DNA of 43,069 bases from a virus. Within the stretch, counting starts at the first letter, position 1; the number at the start of each line of letters is the position of its first letter. The stretch covers positions 1 to 43,069 of IMG/VR virus record IMGVR_UViG_3300048694_000757, one strand, 5' to 3'. A program made the translations under genes and the position numbers. The notes beneath the pieces were generated by a model. That model ran no database searches. It worked only from the letters and a program-made list of their open reading frames with translations, and was not told where the DNA came from. Below, in pieces: positions 1 through 7,676 of this stretch.

Positions 1-199
1 CTGGAGAACCATAAAGTTTTAATGATAATTGATCAGGACGCTGTCCATCTTTAATTGTGTACTTATGATATAATAAAATATCTTCTTTTATGCTTGATTT
101 TATTCTAACAGTTCTAAAAATATCAGTTAGCTTCATCGTATGACCATCGTCATACATATCATAGTCTAAAATAGGAAAATTTTGAAAGTATACCGACAT
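1..199 (-). CDS. 53: Baseplate wedge subunit gp53-like, partial
   Basis: N-terminal part of a gene that runs off the window edge; 66 codons are visible from the ATG at 199. T4 gp53 is a baseplate wedge protein that joins neighbouring wedges, and its C-terminal part is LysM-like. The visible protein opens with an FPILDYD-type stretch and carries the segment IKDGQRPDQLSLKLYGSP, which matches the conserved gp53 pattern (a DG-RPD---LYG motif). It directly follows the tail-tube-cap gene on the same strand with a 1-base gap. In T4, gene 53 also neighbours genes 2 and 4, which are found here on the opposite strand just beyond. The identification is by motif and context; the C-terminus is not visible. 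Confidence 0.8.
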   Translation of the reverse strand, partial: MSVYFQNFPILDYDMYDDGHTMKLTDIFRTVRIKSSIKEDILLYHKYTIKDGQRPDQLSLKLYGSP

Positions 200-200
200 A

Positions 201-1109
201 TTAATATCCTTCCATGATATGTTTACGGTTAAGAGCTTTAGACTCTTGGAATTGAAGTGTTAAATCAACTTCTGATGGCATACCATCGGCATGGAATGTA
301 GGGCTACTAGCATTATAAGTAACAGTAACTGAAGTCAAATATGAGTGCATAATTTGAGTCATGTTTTTATTCTTTTTACCATTTGTCAAATATGTGATTT
401 CGAAAATATCAGGAAACTTAAACGTTGACATTTCAATAGATTGCTGACCTTTTACTTCTTTTTCGCTATTACCAGCTCCAAGTTCTGGATATGCTGCAAT
501 ACGGAAAAATTGAACAATCTTAATTATATCTCTCGCTTCTGCTCTAGAACGAGGAATCATTTTAAAATTAAATGAAAACTGTCTTAAAGATGGTGCACGA
601 AACAACATTTGTGTATGTGGATTAACAACTTCACCACTATTAATTAACATCTGTGACGCAGCACCACCAATCATACCCTTTTCTTGAGAAAAATCTGCTA
701 ATTTTGCTGCCGCTACACGATGTGCAATTGGTTTAGCATTTTCTTTGATTTTGTCAATAAATTCGCCAGTATTTGCTGAAGAACCTGCCGCATTTACCAT
801 CATGCCACCCATTCCAGTATCAGCATTGTCATATGACAAATTATCATTTACTGAAACGCCAGCAGGCATGTATAATGTAACGCTACCTAACGGTGTTTCT
901 GCAAGTTGAGGAACACGAAAATCTAAAACTCCACCCTTTTTTACACGGGCAAGAGCTGTAAATTTAATCACATTCTCGTATTTTGTTGTATCACCGGATG
1001 GGTAACGATAACTCACTTGTGAACCATATGGATTTGTGAAAATATCAGCACCAAGGATGGTTGTGAGCGTATTTTTAATATCGCTAAATAGATTGTCGAA
1101 TAGAGCCAT
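201..1109 (-). CDS. 48: Baseplate tail tube cap protein, gp48-like
   Basis: 302 residues. gp48 and its paralogue gp54 sit on the central baseplate hub and nucleate tail-tube polymerisation. The C-terminal third contains the tube-fold pattern: LTSVTVTYN, then a polar turn, then EVDLTLQFQESKALNR. This resembles the C-terminal beta-sandwich of gp48/gp54/gp19 proteins. A central segment has the FRAPSLRQFSFNFKM strand typical of this family. A TATAAATA late promoter lies 35 bases upstream. The gene is followed immediately by gp53 on the same strand. gp48 is preferred over gp54 because a second, shorter tube-fold protein is encoded nearby, but gp54 cannot be excluded. Confidence 0.72.
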   Translation of the reverse strand: MALFDNLFSDIKNTLTTILGADIFTNPYGSQVSYRYPSGDTTKYENVIKFTALARVKKGGVLDFRVPQLAETPLGSVTLYMPAGVSVNDNLSYDNADTGMGGMMVNAAGSSANTGEFIDKIKENAKPIAHRVAAAKLADFSQEKGMIGGAASQMLINSGEVVNPHTQMLFRAPSLRQFSFNFKMIPRSRAEARDIIKIVQFFRIAAYPELGAGNSEKEVKGQQSIEMSTFKFPDIFEITYLTNGKKNKNMTQIMHSYLTSVTVTYNASSPTFHADGMPSEVDLTLQFQESKALNRKHIMEGY

Positions 1110-1143
1110 AGATAACCTTATTAGGTTGAAGGAATTTATTTAC

Positions 1144-1151
1144 TATTTATA
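1144..1151 (-). promoter_or_regulatory. T4-type late promoter TATAAATA for gp48-gp53
   Basis: The plus strand reads TATTTATA here, a perfect late -10 element (TATAAATA) on the minus strand, 35 bases before the gp48 start codon. T4 late promoters need only this element plus gp55/gp33/gp45, and a gp33 homologue is encoded in this window. The divergent gp4 ATG begins at its last base. Confidence 0.75.
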
Positions 1152-1594
1152 TGTCAACATACAAAGGTTTTTATCGGGTGAAGAACCCAGCGAAATATGA
1201 AGGCGATTTTAAGAATGTCGTCTATAGATCACATTGGGAGATGCAAGTCTTTAGATGGTGTGATTCTAATGATCAGGTGTTAAAATGGAGCTCTGAAGAG
1301 ACAGTGGTGCCTTATTGGCTTCCTCTGGATAAAAAATATCATCGATATTTCGTGGATTTAAAGTTTACAACAGTAGAAGGCACATTTTTAATCGAAATCA
1401 AGCCAAAATCACAAACCTTACCTCCAAAAAAGCCATCTCGTCAGACAAAAAAGTATTTAGAAGAGTCTAGGACATATGTTAAGAACGTATGTAAGTGGAA
1501 AGCAGCTGAAAATTATGCTAAAGATCGTAATTGGAAGTTTTTAATATGGACAGAAGATACAATTAAATCGATGGGCATCAGATTACTTACATAA
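1151..1594 (+). CDS. 4: Head completion protein gp4 (gp50/4 family)
   Basis: 147 residues, close to the length of T4 gp4 (about 150). gp4 is a head-completion protein with a TnsA/endonuclease-like fold that acts on filled heads before tail joining. The N-terminus (YKGFYRVKNPAKYEGD, then YRSHWEMQVFRWCD) matches the family signature strongly. Candidate nuclease residues are visible in the segment YFVDLKF---FLIEIKPKSQ, a D-x(n)-E-x-K arrangement at about residues 70-90. It starts a plus-strand morphogenesis run and is 8 bases from gp2, as in T4 where genes 2, 4 and 53 are neighbours. Confidence 0.9.
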   Translation: MSTYKGFYRVKNPAKYEGDFKNVVYRSHWEMQVFRWCDSNDQVLKWSSEETVVPYWLPLDKKYHRYFVDLKFTTVEGTFLIEIKPKSQTLPPKKPSRQTKKYLEESRTYVKNVCKWKAAENYAKDRNWKFLIWTEDTIKSMGIRLLT

Positions 1595-1602
1595 ATAGAG
1601 AT

Positions 1603-2205
1603 ATGGCACAACAAAAAAGCTTATTTGATAAACTTAGAACTGGTCTCAACGCTCCTGAAAGAACGAAAGAGTCCCAACAGTGGTTTATGAATAAATTGAA
1701 GGGTTTAAAGGGAAACATCAATGCGATGCAGTTCCTAAAAGATCCTCATTTTATTAAAGCTACTAAATTTAGACCGGGTTTTATGTACCACTTTTTGTAT
1801 GATGCAAAAGGTGCGCAAACTCTTGAGTATTGGGATAGATTTCCGCTAATGATTGCAATAGGTCCAGCTGAAGGTGGATTCTATGGATTGAATTTACACT
1901 ATTTAAGTCCAATTTATCGTGCAAAGTTAATGGATAAATTAATGGAAACTACAAATAATGATAAATGGGATGAAACTACTAAGATGAAAGTTAATTATAG
2001 TCTATTAACTTCAGTTTCTAAGCTTCGTTATTTTGCACCGTGCTTTAAACACTACTTATTTTCACAAGTCGAATCTAGAATGATGTTAGTTCCATCATCT
2101 GAATGGGAAATTTCAATGTATTTACCAACAGAAAAATTTGTTGGAGCTAATAAACGAGATGTTTGGAGAGATTCGAAAGCTGCAATCACAGGATATAGAG
2201 CATAA
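1603..2205 (+). CDS. 2: DNA end protector-like protein (gp2 family)
   Basis: 200 residues. T4 gp2 binds the ends of packaged DNA and protects them from host RecBCD after injection. The central block (RPGFMYHFLYDAKGAQTLEYWDRFPL, then GFYGLNLHYLSP; split here into its two conserved parts) is the conserved core of the shorter gp2-type proteins of T4-like phages. T4 gp2 itself is longer (274 residues). The stop codon overlaps the next start (TAATG), so translation is probably coupled. The gp2 assignment leans on remembered family patterns plus the 2-4-53 gene neighbourhood. Confidence 0.65.
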   Translation: MAQQKSLFDKLRTGLNAPERTKESQQWFMNKLKGLKGNINAMQFLKDPHFIKATKFRPGFMYHFLYDAKGAQTLEYWDRFPLMIAIGPAEGGFYGLNLHYLSPIYRAKLMDKLMETTNNDKWDETTKMKVNYSLLTSVSKLRYFAPCFKHYLFSQVESRMMLVPSSEWEISMYLPTEKFVGANKRDVWRDSKAAITGYRA

Positions 2206-2855
2206 TGGAAATCGATAAATTCAAGTCGACTATTAGTAAACGCGGTGGTTTAGCTCCGCAAAATCGTTTTGCTGTTTATATGGCAATCCCACTTATTAGC
2301 TTTGATCCGCAAGATCTTATTGCTAAATTGTTTAATCAAGGTGCAGATACTGGAGGAATGGGATTTGGTCTAAACGATCCGCGAGATGTATCAATATTGT
2401 GTGATTCTATTACCATGCCAGGTCGACAAGTTGCAACAAATGAATTAGCAACTAATATGTTATCAGTAAAGATGCCATACACTTATATTAATGATGATGT
2501 GACTATATCATTTCATATTACAAATGACCATTTTATGAAAAAATACTTTGAAAAATGGTTTAACAGTATCATTAATCGTCAGAATATGACGATTAAATAT
2601 AAATCACAGTATGCAACTGATATTATCATTCAACAATTAGATCAACGTGACATTCCTGTTTATACGTGCACGTTGAGAAACGCATTCCCAACCACAATAG
2701 CTAGCTATGAAGTGAGTAATATGGGTGAAAATCAAACCCAAAAGATGCAAATCACATTTGCATATGAGGATTGGTATCAAGAGGGTTTTGTCGAGTCTAT
2801 CCTTTCCAAAGGCAAAGTGTTACTTGGATCGGTTGGCCAAACCCTTGGTCTTTAA
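2205..2855 (+). CDS. Tail tube (gp19/gp54-like) fold protein
   Basis: 216 residues. The sequence follows the T4-type tail-tube pattern: an N-terminal NRFAVYM strand, the CDSITMPGRQ turn (about residues 65-75), a VTISFHITND strand with a following FMKKYFEKWFNSI helix, and a terminal MQITFAYEDWYQ strand. This fold is shared by the tube protein gp19 and the baseplate proteins gp48 and gp54. Its place between gp2 and gp26 suggests a baseplate or tube-initiation role rather than the major tube, which is usually next to the sheath. It overlaps the gp2 stop by one base. Confidence 0.6.
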   Translation: MEIDKFKSTISKRGGLAPQNRFAVYMAIPLISFDPQDLIAKLFNQGADTGGMGFGLNDPRDVSILCDSITMPGRQVATNELATNMLSVKMPYTYINDDVTISFHITNDHFMKKYFEKWFNSIINRQNMTIKYKSQYATDIIIQQLDQRDIPVYTCTLRNAFPTTIASYEVSNMGENQTQKMQITFAYEDWYQEGFVESILSKGKVLLGSVGQTLGL

Positions 2856-2871
2856 TTATTAGGAGTTTATT

Positions 2872-3591
2872 ATGTCTGGATTACCTATCGTCCTTAATAC
2901 GGCGAAGTATGAAGTAGAGTTACCAATTAGCAAGAAGAGGATCGAGTATAGACCGTATCTTGTTAAAGAAGAAAAACAGTTGATGTTGGCTATGGAGTCG
3001 CAAGACCCTGCAACAATCATGAAAACAGTACAAGATATCATTGAAGCTTGTACATTTAATAAAGTTAAAGCGAAGACGCTTCCGACTGCAGAATTAGAAC
3101 TACTTTTCTTAAAGCTTCGTTCTAAATCAGTTGGTGAAACGTCTAAAGTTGGTTATAAGTGCTCTAGTTGTGGCACAGTAAACCAACTAAGTGTTAATCT
3201 AGAGGAAGTTACCATTGACATGGGAGATGAATCTAGAACTAACAAAGTAATGATCACTGATAGTGTTGGTGTTATGTTGAAATACCCAACAACTGATGAA
3301 GTCATGAAGATCATGGCTAGTGGAGATAAGACTGATATCAAGACTATCTTTGCGTTAGTAACATCATGCATTGAATCTATCTTTGATAAAGAAAACATTT
3401 ATGAAACAAAGAATTTAGAGAAGAAAGAAATCGATGCATTTGTCGAGTCTTTAAACTCTAAGCAGTTTGAAAGCATCAAGGACTTCTTTGAAGGAATCCC
3501 TAAGCTTAGAAAAGATGTATCATTTGATTGCGAAAAATGTGGAACCCATAATCCATTAGTGTTAGAAGGTTTACAGAATTTTTTCGGATAG
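2872..3591 (+). CDS. 26: Baseplate hub assembly protein gp26
   Basis: 239 residues; a member of the T4 gp26 baseplate family, needed to assemble the central hub. Two CxxC pairs are visible (C97/C100 and C220/C223), together a likely zinc ribbon bridging the middle and the C-terminus. The start is set by a strong AGGAG site upstream of the ATG at 2872. The gene ends in CAG AAT TTT TTC GGA TAG, which contains the slippery heptamer T TTT TTC; a -1 shift enters the gp51 frame (see separate entry). T4 has the same 26-51 gene order. Confidence 0.82.
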   Translation: MSGLPIVLNTAKYEVELPISKKRIEYRPYLVKEEKQLMLAMESQDPATIMKTVQDIIEACTFNKVKAKTLPTAELELLFLKLRSKSVGETSKVGYKCSSCGTVNQLSVNLEEVTIDMGDESRTNKVMITDSVGVMLKYPTTDEVMKIMASGDKTDIKTIFALVTSCIESIFDKENIYETKNLEKKEIDAFVESLNSKQFESIKDFFEGIPKLRKDVSFDCEKCGTHNPLVLEGLQNFFG

Positions 3592-3629
3592 CTCTCTCAC
3601 ACGATAGTCTTGAGAACCACTTCAAGACT
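3579..3629 (+). promoter_or_regulatory. Candidate programmed -1 ribosomal frameshift site
   Basis: The last codons of gp26 contain T TTT TTC (3579-3585), a canonical X XXY YYZ slippery heptamer in the correct phase. Six bases later is the gp26 stop. A perfect 8-bp hairpin follows (3606-3613 with 3622-3629, 8-nt loop). The -1 frame is open from 3552 to the stop at 3782 and encodes the gp51-like domain. The 20-nt spacer is longer than the usual 5-9 nt, which is a reservation. A gp26-gp51 fusion would have about 303 residues. Confidence 0.65.
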
Positions 3630-3638
3630 AACTTTATC

Positions 3639-3782
3639 ATGATGCAGCATCACAAGTATAGTCTTACTGAGCTTAATGAGATGTTGCCGTGGGAGAGAGA
3701 AGTCTACATTGCCATGTTAATTGAGTACATCAAAGAAGAAAACGAAAAAACTAAACAGCTTAATCAAAAGTATAAGGTTTAA
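3639..3782 (+). CDS. 51: gp51-like baseplate hub assembly domain
   Basis: The frame is open from 3552. The first ATG pair is at 3639/3642, giving only 47 residues; no ribosome-binding site precedes it. The protein begins MMQHHKYSLTELNEMLPWER and continues EVYIAMLIEYIKEENEK. This HxY-S-LTEL---PWER pattern is typical of gp51 and resembles the T domain of tail-assembly chaperones made by frameshifting. Conserved-looking residues extend upstream of the ATG (LSHDSLENHFKTNF), which supports expression as a gp26 fusion rather than from its own start. The stop lies 2 bases before the tape-measure ATG. Confidence 0.65.
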   Translation: MMQHHKYSLTELNEMLPWEREVYIAMLIEYIKEENEKTKQLNQKYKV

Positions 3783-3784
3783 GT

Positions 3785-5500
3785 ATGGGAAAAAAGAACA
3801 AGGGCGGAAAAGGATCCGGAGCTCATAACCCTAAAACAGAGGGAGGGCCAGATTCTGTCCGTGGCAATATAGCTGCTCTCACGACAGAGATACAGAACAC
3901 AAATAAGCTGTTAGAAGTATCTGTCGACTATGAACAGACATCATCATATGGTATCAAACTATTGACTAATGTGATCGGTGACATGGAGTCTAATGTCGCC
4001 AAGATCGTAGAGTTGATGACGGCTAATCGCTTGAAGGAAAAAGAAGCGGACGCTGAACGTGCTAAGATGATGGAGGACATGTTCAAGCTAATGAAAGACA
4101 AGAAAGAGCCTAAGAAAGAAGAGAAGAAGGGTGACTTCTCCTGGCTTGGACTAGCAGCTTCATTGGTTGCAGGCTTGGTGATGGGCGGTGTAGCCTTTAT
4201 CAAGAACTATATCAAGGGCTTAGAGGTATTTTGGACAGCTATGGCCAAAGCTTTTAAGGTCGACGGCATCATTACTGCTATCTTTACAAAGATTAAGAAC
4301 GGGTTTACTTTCATACAAGAGCTAGTTACGGGCGGTTTCACTAAGGCTTGGGCTTGGTTGAAAGGCTTATTTGCCGAGATGAAGTGGTTAAAGTCCATTG
4401 AGGAGTTCTTTGTCGGCGTAGGGAAATACTTGACTAAGATCTTTAACCTAGGCGAGATAGGCAAGGACTTTGAACAGTTATGGGCTTCCATCAAAGGTAT
4501 ATGGGAGATGATGGGCAAGCCACTGAAGTTCTTAGGCAAGATCTTTGGTGAAGGAGGAGGCGGACTATTGAGTTACTTTACTGACCTATTGTCATTCTTT
4601 AAGCCTCTCATGGGTTTCTTCAAAGGCTTAGGCGCGATCCTAGGTAAGTTAGCTCTCCCGTTACAAGTCATCATGTCTGTGTTTGATACTGTGTCTGGTG
4701 CACTAGATGGTTGGAACAAGACCGAAGGGACGTTCTTTGACAAGTTGACTGCAGCTATCAAAGGTGGTCTGACTGGGTTGGTCAACGGCTTGATCGGTGG
4801 GTTATTAGACCTATTGAAGGATGGCTTATCGTTCATATTAGACTTCTTTGGCATGAAGGATGCAGCAGCATGGTTAGACAGCTTCTCGTTCTCTGACATC
4901 TTCGCGAAGGGTATAGGTTCTCTCGTAGACGGCTTGATCGGTATGTTTAAGGACTTGATCTCCGGCCCAGTCAAGATGTTTGAGGCAGCGAAAGGCCTAT
5001 GGGAAGGCAAGATCGATTGGACTACCTTCTTAAAGCAGGCACTCGCCGGTTTAATCACTGCATTATTAGCTCCGGTTAACATGGTGTCCAAGTGGGCAGG
5101 GTTTGATTTAACTAAGAAGGCATTAGACTTATTAGGCTTGAATGATACTAATGCTAAGCCAGCGGCGGCCGCACCAGCAGCTGCAGCTGCGCCGACTCCT
5201 GCAGCAGAGACTCCCGCACCACCGACTCCTGCATTAGTTGCTAAGGAAGCGCAAGCTCCAGCTCAGGCACAGGAGACGCTCCAGCAAGCTCAGGACCGTT
5301 TAGATAAGGCAGTCGCAGAGGGCCAGATGTCTAAGGCCGACGCGAATGTAGAGAAGATGAAGTTAGGTCTCCGTCCTAGCTTTGGTCGTGCTAACCAGAA
5401 CTTTGGTAAGGATATGTCAGCTCCTGCTGTGCCTATCTCCTCACGTACTACGAACTATGACCCAGAGGACGCGATGGCAAGAGGCGCGGTGATGCCGTAA
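3785..5500 (+). CDS. Tail tape measure protein (gp29-like)
   Basis: 571 residues, close to T4 gp29 (590). A tape measure sets tail length and is ejected into the host. The N-terminus is hydrophilic and helical (residues 20-115, Lys/Glu-rich coiled coil). A strong hydrophobic helix follows at about 118-140. A long run of amphipathic and hydrophobic segments (about 140-450) comes next, then an Ala/Pro-rich linker (about 455-500) and a polar tail. Its place right after gp26/gp51 is where tape-measure genes lie relative to their chaperones. There is little primary sequence identity to rely on. The gene is clearly richer in G+C than its upstream neighbours. The start is 3785, with an AAGG site in the preceding stop region. 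Confidence 0.72.
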   Translation: MGKKNKGGKGSGAHNPKTEGGPDSVRGNIAALTTEIQNTNKLLEVSVDYEQTSSYGIKLLTNVIGDMESNVAKIVELMTANRLKEKEADAERAKMMEDMFKLMKDKKEPKKEEKKGDFSWLGLAASLVAGLVMGGVAFIKNYIKGLEVFWTAMAKAFKVDGIITAIFTKIKNGFTFIQELVTGGFTKAWAWLKGLFAEMKWLKSIEEFFVGVGKYLTKIFNLGEIGKDFEQLWASIKGIWEMMGKPLKFLGKIFGEGGGGLLSYFTDLLSFFKPLMGFFKGLGAILGKLALPLQVIMSVFDTVSGALDGWNKTEGTFFDKLTAAIKGGLTGLVNGLIGGLLDLLKDGLSFILDFFGMKDAAAWLDSFSFSDIFAKGIGSLVDGLIGMFKDLISGPVKMFEAAKGLWEGKIDWTTFLKQALAGLITALLAPVNMVSKWAGFDLTKKALDLLGLNDTNAKPAAAAPAAAAAPTPAAETPAPPTPALVAKEAQAPAQAQETLQQAQDRLDKAVAEGQMSKADANVEKMKLGLRPSFGRANQNFGKDMSAPAVPISSRTTNYDPEDAMARGAVMP

Positions 5501-5580
5501 TGACATGGCAAGAGAAGAGACACTTAAGGATAACTATAGCTTGTAGTGTAGCGATCATCCTCGCGCTGACCCTACTATAA
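5500..5580 (+). CDS. Small membrane peptide, 26 residues
   Basis: This open frame begins at an ATG that overlaps the tape-measure stop (TAATG), an arrangement suited to re-initiation. It has a basic N-terminus (MTWQEKRHLR) and then a 16-residue hydrophobic segment (ITIACSVAIILALTLL) ending at the stop. It would be a single-span membrane peptide. It lies inside the same transcript, before the terminator at 5603. It is too short for homology; the overlap and clean hydrophobic profile are the only evidence. Confidence 0.45.
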   Translation: MTWQEKRHLRITIACSVAIILALTLL

Positions 5581-5593
5581 CAGGCAGAGGGCC

Positions 5594-5626
5594 AAAAAAT
5601 TCAGGGAGCTTGCGCTCCCTTTTTTT
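5594..5626 (+). terminator. Intrinsic terminator after tape measure
   Basis: Perfect 7-bp GC-rich hairpin AGGGAGC-TTGC-GCTCCCT (5603-5620) followed by seven T. An A-rich stretch on the other side lets it also work weakly for the convergent minus-strand gene. Almost the same hairpin recurs at 27798. Confidence 0.9.
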
Positions 5627-5918
5627 ATTTCCCCAGGTAAAACATCCCTACCTTGACCATGGCTTCTGCGTGCTCCTTATTAACAGGCACTGGCACCGCG
5701 GCCCCATCTCTTATAGGATCCCCGTTAAATAGTGTATCCCCTAACAGGCGTGGGAAGCGGGCACCCCAATCTGCGATCCACTGCATGTCCTGTTCCTCTG
5801 CCCAAGGAGAATGCTCACTCATCGGAGGCGAGCCAATATAATACTGCACACCATCATAGGGATCAATGACACGCACGATACCAACTGTAGACCTACCTGA
5901 GAACCAAATGACTTCCAT
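5625..5918 (-). CDS. Hypothetical phage protein
   Basis: 97 residues, no recognised domain. It is rich in aromatic residues and starts MEVIWFSGRSTVGIVRV, a beta-rich look, with a charged helical end. The start at 5918 has a good CAGGAG site. It lies directly behind an early promoter (5942-5970) and converges on the tape-measure terminator, so it is the last gene of the early minus-strand direction. Confidence 0.75.
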   Translation of the reverse strand: MEVIWFSGRSTVGIVRVIDPYDGVQYYIGSPPMSEHSPWAEEQDMQWIADWGARFPRLLGDTLFNGDPIRDGAAVPVPVNKEHAEAMVKVGMFYLGK

Positions 5919-5941
5919 AATAAACTCCTGTGTATATCTGT

Positions 5942-5970
5942 ATTATACCATAGAAATAACCTGCTGTACA
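5942..5970 (-). promoter_or_regulatory. Early sigma70-type promoter 1
   Basis: Minus strand: TGTACA, 17-bp spacer, TATAAT, with TATGG before the -10. It lies 24 bases upstream of the 97-residue gene start. One of nine copies of the same architecture in this window. Confidence 0.85.
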
Positions 5971-6187
5971 TTGTAAAGTTATCTAAGACTATTGTAAAGC
6001 AAACAATGTACTATTGTAAAGTTAAACCCTGGGGATCGCTGTGGGCCCAGGGGGGATTTTTCCCTGGGAAGCGACTGAGAATCTTTGTGAGACAGACGTT
6101 GGCTTTAACTGAAAGGGTAACCAATAGATGGTCTCCTATAAGTATGGAACCTTATTAAAGGGTTCCTTATAGGGTACTGCTACCCCC
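5971..6187. other. Structured intergenic region with TTGTAAAG repeats
   Basis: No gene is seen. It holds three copies of TTGTAAAG (first copy abuts promoter 1), a GGGCCCAGGGG/CCCTGGG-rich inverted segment (about 6027-6069), and an interrupted hairpin at 6135-6173: CCTATAA pairs with TTATAGG and GGAACC with GGTTCC, with a 4-base bulge. It could hold a terminator for the 6188 gene, a small RNA or an origin-like element; the sequence does not decide. Confidence 0.5.
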
Positions 6188-6394
6188 TTACAGAGACATC
6201 ACGTGTTTGATTACTTCATCAGCTTCTTTGAAACCTGAGGCCTCGACTGCTGCCTCAATCATCTCATCATATTGCTCTTGCATATCAGCCATCATGCGAT
6301 CTATGATCTGTCTCTTACGGCTACCGAGACTATACGGTTGTGTCCATCGGGCACCGTTCTGATAGTAGTGTGGTCTCTTCTCATTCGGGTTCAT
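6188..6394 (-). CDS. Hypothetical phage protein
   Basis: 68 residues from the ATG at 6394, chosen because GGAGGTGAGT precedes it. It is a highly charged helical protein: a basic N-terminus with a tyrosine pair, then a stretch rich in Met, Gln and Glu. No family is recognised. It overlaps the end of the preceding 57-residue gene (stop at 6381), so the two are translationally coupled. Confidence 0.7.
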   Translation of the reverse strand: MNPNEKRPHYYQNGARWTQPYSLGSRKRQIIDRMMADMQEQYDEMIEAAVEASGFKEADEVIKHVMSL

Positions 6395-6554
6395 ACTCAC
6401 CTCCATCCACCAATTCGGTCAATTCATTATCATCTATCATGTCCGATACGTCATCCTCTGACATATGTTGTAGGCACAGTAGGCATATCTGCTCATAGGA
6501 CAGTACTCCCTCATCCAGCAGCTCGATCAATCGGTTAGTCTTTGCCCTACTCAT
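6381..6554 (-). CDS. Small acidic hypothetical protein
   Basis: 57 residues, starting MSRAKTNRLIELLDEGVLSY, then a Cys-containing helix (ICLLCLQHM) and a strongly acidic tail. The opening helices look like a small helix-turn-helix-type or all-alpha domain, but this is only an impression. The start overlaps the stop of the upstream 47-residue gene by 4 bases (ATGA), and the stop lies inside the next gene, so it sits in a tightly coupled early operon. Confidence 0.65.
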   Translation of the reverse strand: MSRAKTNRLIELLDEGVLSYEQICLLCLQHMSEDDVSDMIDDNELTELVDGGEYEPE

Positions 6555-6694
6555 CTGTTCACCCCATCCTTAACACACCGGATAGCTAAGCCCGGGGAGA
6601 GTAAGCCTACTATGCAGATGATTACTCCCAGCAGACACATATACATCCGTGCCTCGATCATGTCTGTCACTGCGTTGAATAAGTTCTTAAACAT
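6551..6694 (-). CDS. Small membrane protein
   Basis: 47 residues with one transmembrane segment (about residues 18-37, MYMCLLGVIICIVGLLSPGL) flanked by an amphipathic N-terminus and a short basic tail. Function unknown. A GGAGAGGATTT site precedes the ATG at 6694. The stop overlaps the next start (ATGA). It follows the AAA+ ATPase in the same transcript. Confidence 0.65.
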   Translation of the reverse strand: MFKNLFNAVTDMIEARMYMCLLGVIICIVGLLSPGLAIRCVKDGVNR

Positions 6695-6708
6695 AAATCC
6701 TCTCCAGA

Positions 6709-7635
6709 TTAGTTAGTCAAAACATAAGTTGCCAAGTCTTTGTAGTCCTTGGGGTTAGCTGCACGGATCTTAGCTACAGAGATGAGCGTACGGAGACTGA
6801 TCTCCTTAGCTTCGTCCTTAACTTCGCGAATAAGAGCCAAAGCGTCTTGCTTGATCTGAGAGTCATATTCAGGCATGAACTCTTCAGAGGCAGCGATGTG
6901 CTCCATACGATCGATCTTTTGATCGTCTGTCATGGACAAATCGATCATCATAGAACGTGAACGGATGGCTTGGTCGATCTTGTCTTGATCCAAGTTACTG
7001 ATGAACACGATACGACCTTTGAACTCGAAGCTGCGTGGCAACTCATCGTCCTTGCCGAAGGACTCAGCGTTCCAAGAGATGATACGCTTAGAGTAGCTGT
7101 CCAAAGCGCCTTTCAACAAGTTAAGTGCTGTAGGGTCTTTGAGGATCGAGTCACAATCATCGAACACGATCGTCGCATTTTGGTTCTCGAACAAGGTACG
7201 ATAGAGACCTTTAGGAGTGGAGTAACCTTTAACTGTGACAAATACTTTGTTCATGTGGATCGTAGCGCCAACAGGCAACTTTTGAACGACCTCGCTGAAG
7301 TCCTCGAGACCATTGGCCTTCAAGGTCTTCATTACGGTATAAGTCTTACCTAGACCGCCTTGACCGGTGATCACAGTGGAAGGCTGAACGCCCGTAGCGA
7401 CCATGCCAACGATCTTCTCCACGAAACCAAAGCGTTGGTTGATGCCAAACTTCTCAGCGGATGCAGGCTTCTGCATCTCTTCGATCTGCTTGAAAGTGGC
7501 CTTCTCGCCAGTGATCTGCTTGTACATGTACTCGATGTACTGCTGTTTGGTAGTAGTGAACTTCTGACCATTGATCGAGCACTTGAACTTGCCTTGAGCC
7601 TTATCGAAGCTGATGATCACTGAGACGTCTTTCAT
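6709..7635 (-). CDS. AAA+ ATPase
   Basis: 308 residues from the ATG at 7635 (AAGGAAAT site 8 bases upstream; the longer 325-residue frame has none). Walker A is GQGGLGKT, Walker B is IVFDDCD, sensor 1 is VFISN, and an AIRSRS motif supplies the arginine finger. A helical lid-type C-terminus follows. The N-terminal 90 residues are a separate small domain. AAA+ ATPases of this kind are common in T4-like and T7-like phages, without a settled role; they may remodel a replication, transcription or host complex. It is the first gene behind early promoter 2. Confidence 0.88.
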   Translation of the reverse strand: MKDVSVIISFDKAQGKFKCSINGQKFTTTKQQYIEYMYKQITGEKATFKQIEEMQKPASAEKFGINQRFGFVEKIVGMVATGVQPSTVITGQGGLGKTYTVMKTLKANGLEDFSEVVQKLPVGATIHMNKVFVTVKGYSTPKGLYRTLFENQNATIVFDDCDSILKDPTALNLLKGALDSYSKRIISWNAESFGKDDELPRSFEFKGRIVFISNLDQDKIDQAIRSRSMMIDLSMTDDQKIDRMEHIAASEEFMPEYDSQIKQDALALIREVKDEAKEISLRTLISVAKIRAANPKDYKDLATYVLTN

Positions 7636-7676
7636 ATATTTCCTTAAGTGTGTGTGTTTTTTCAATCTATGGGTAG

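Noticed and set aside
1590-1597. CATAAATA late-promoter-like element before gp2
   Set aside because: It is only 5 bases from the gp2 ATG, so transcripts would start inside the gene; gp4-gp2 are better read from one transcript.
2859-3398. Minus-strand frames opposite gp26
   Set aside because: Shadows of the gp26 gene; no independent features.
4573-5091. 172-residue minus-strand frame opposite the tape measure
   Set aside because: Antisense shadow of a hydrophobic, low-complexity gene; no ribosome site and no domain.
6970-7353. 127-residue plus-strand frame opposite the AAA+ ATPase
   Set aside because: It is an antisense shadow of a gene with clear Walker motifs.
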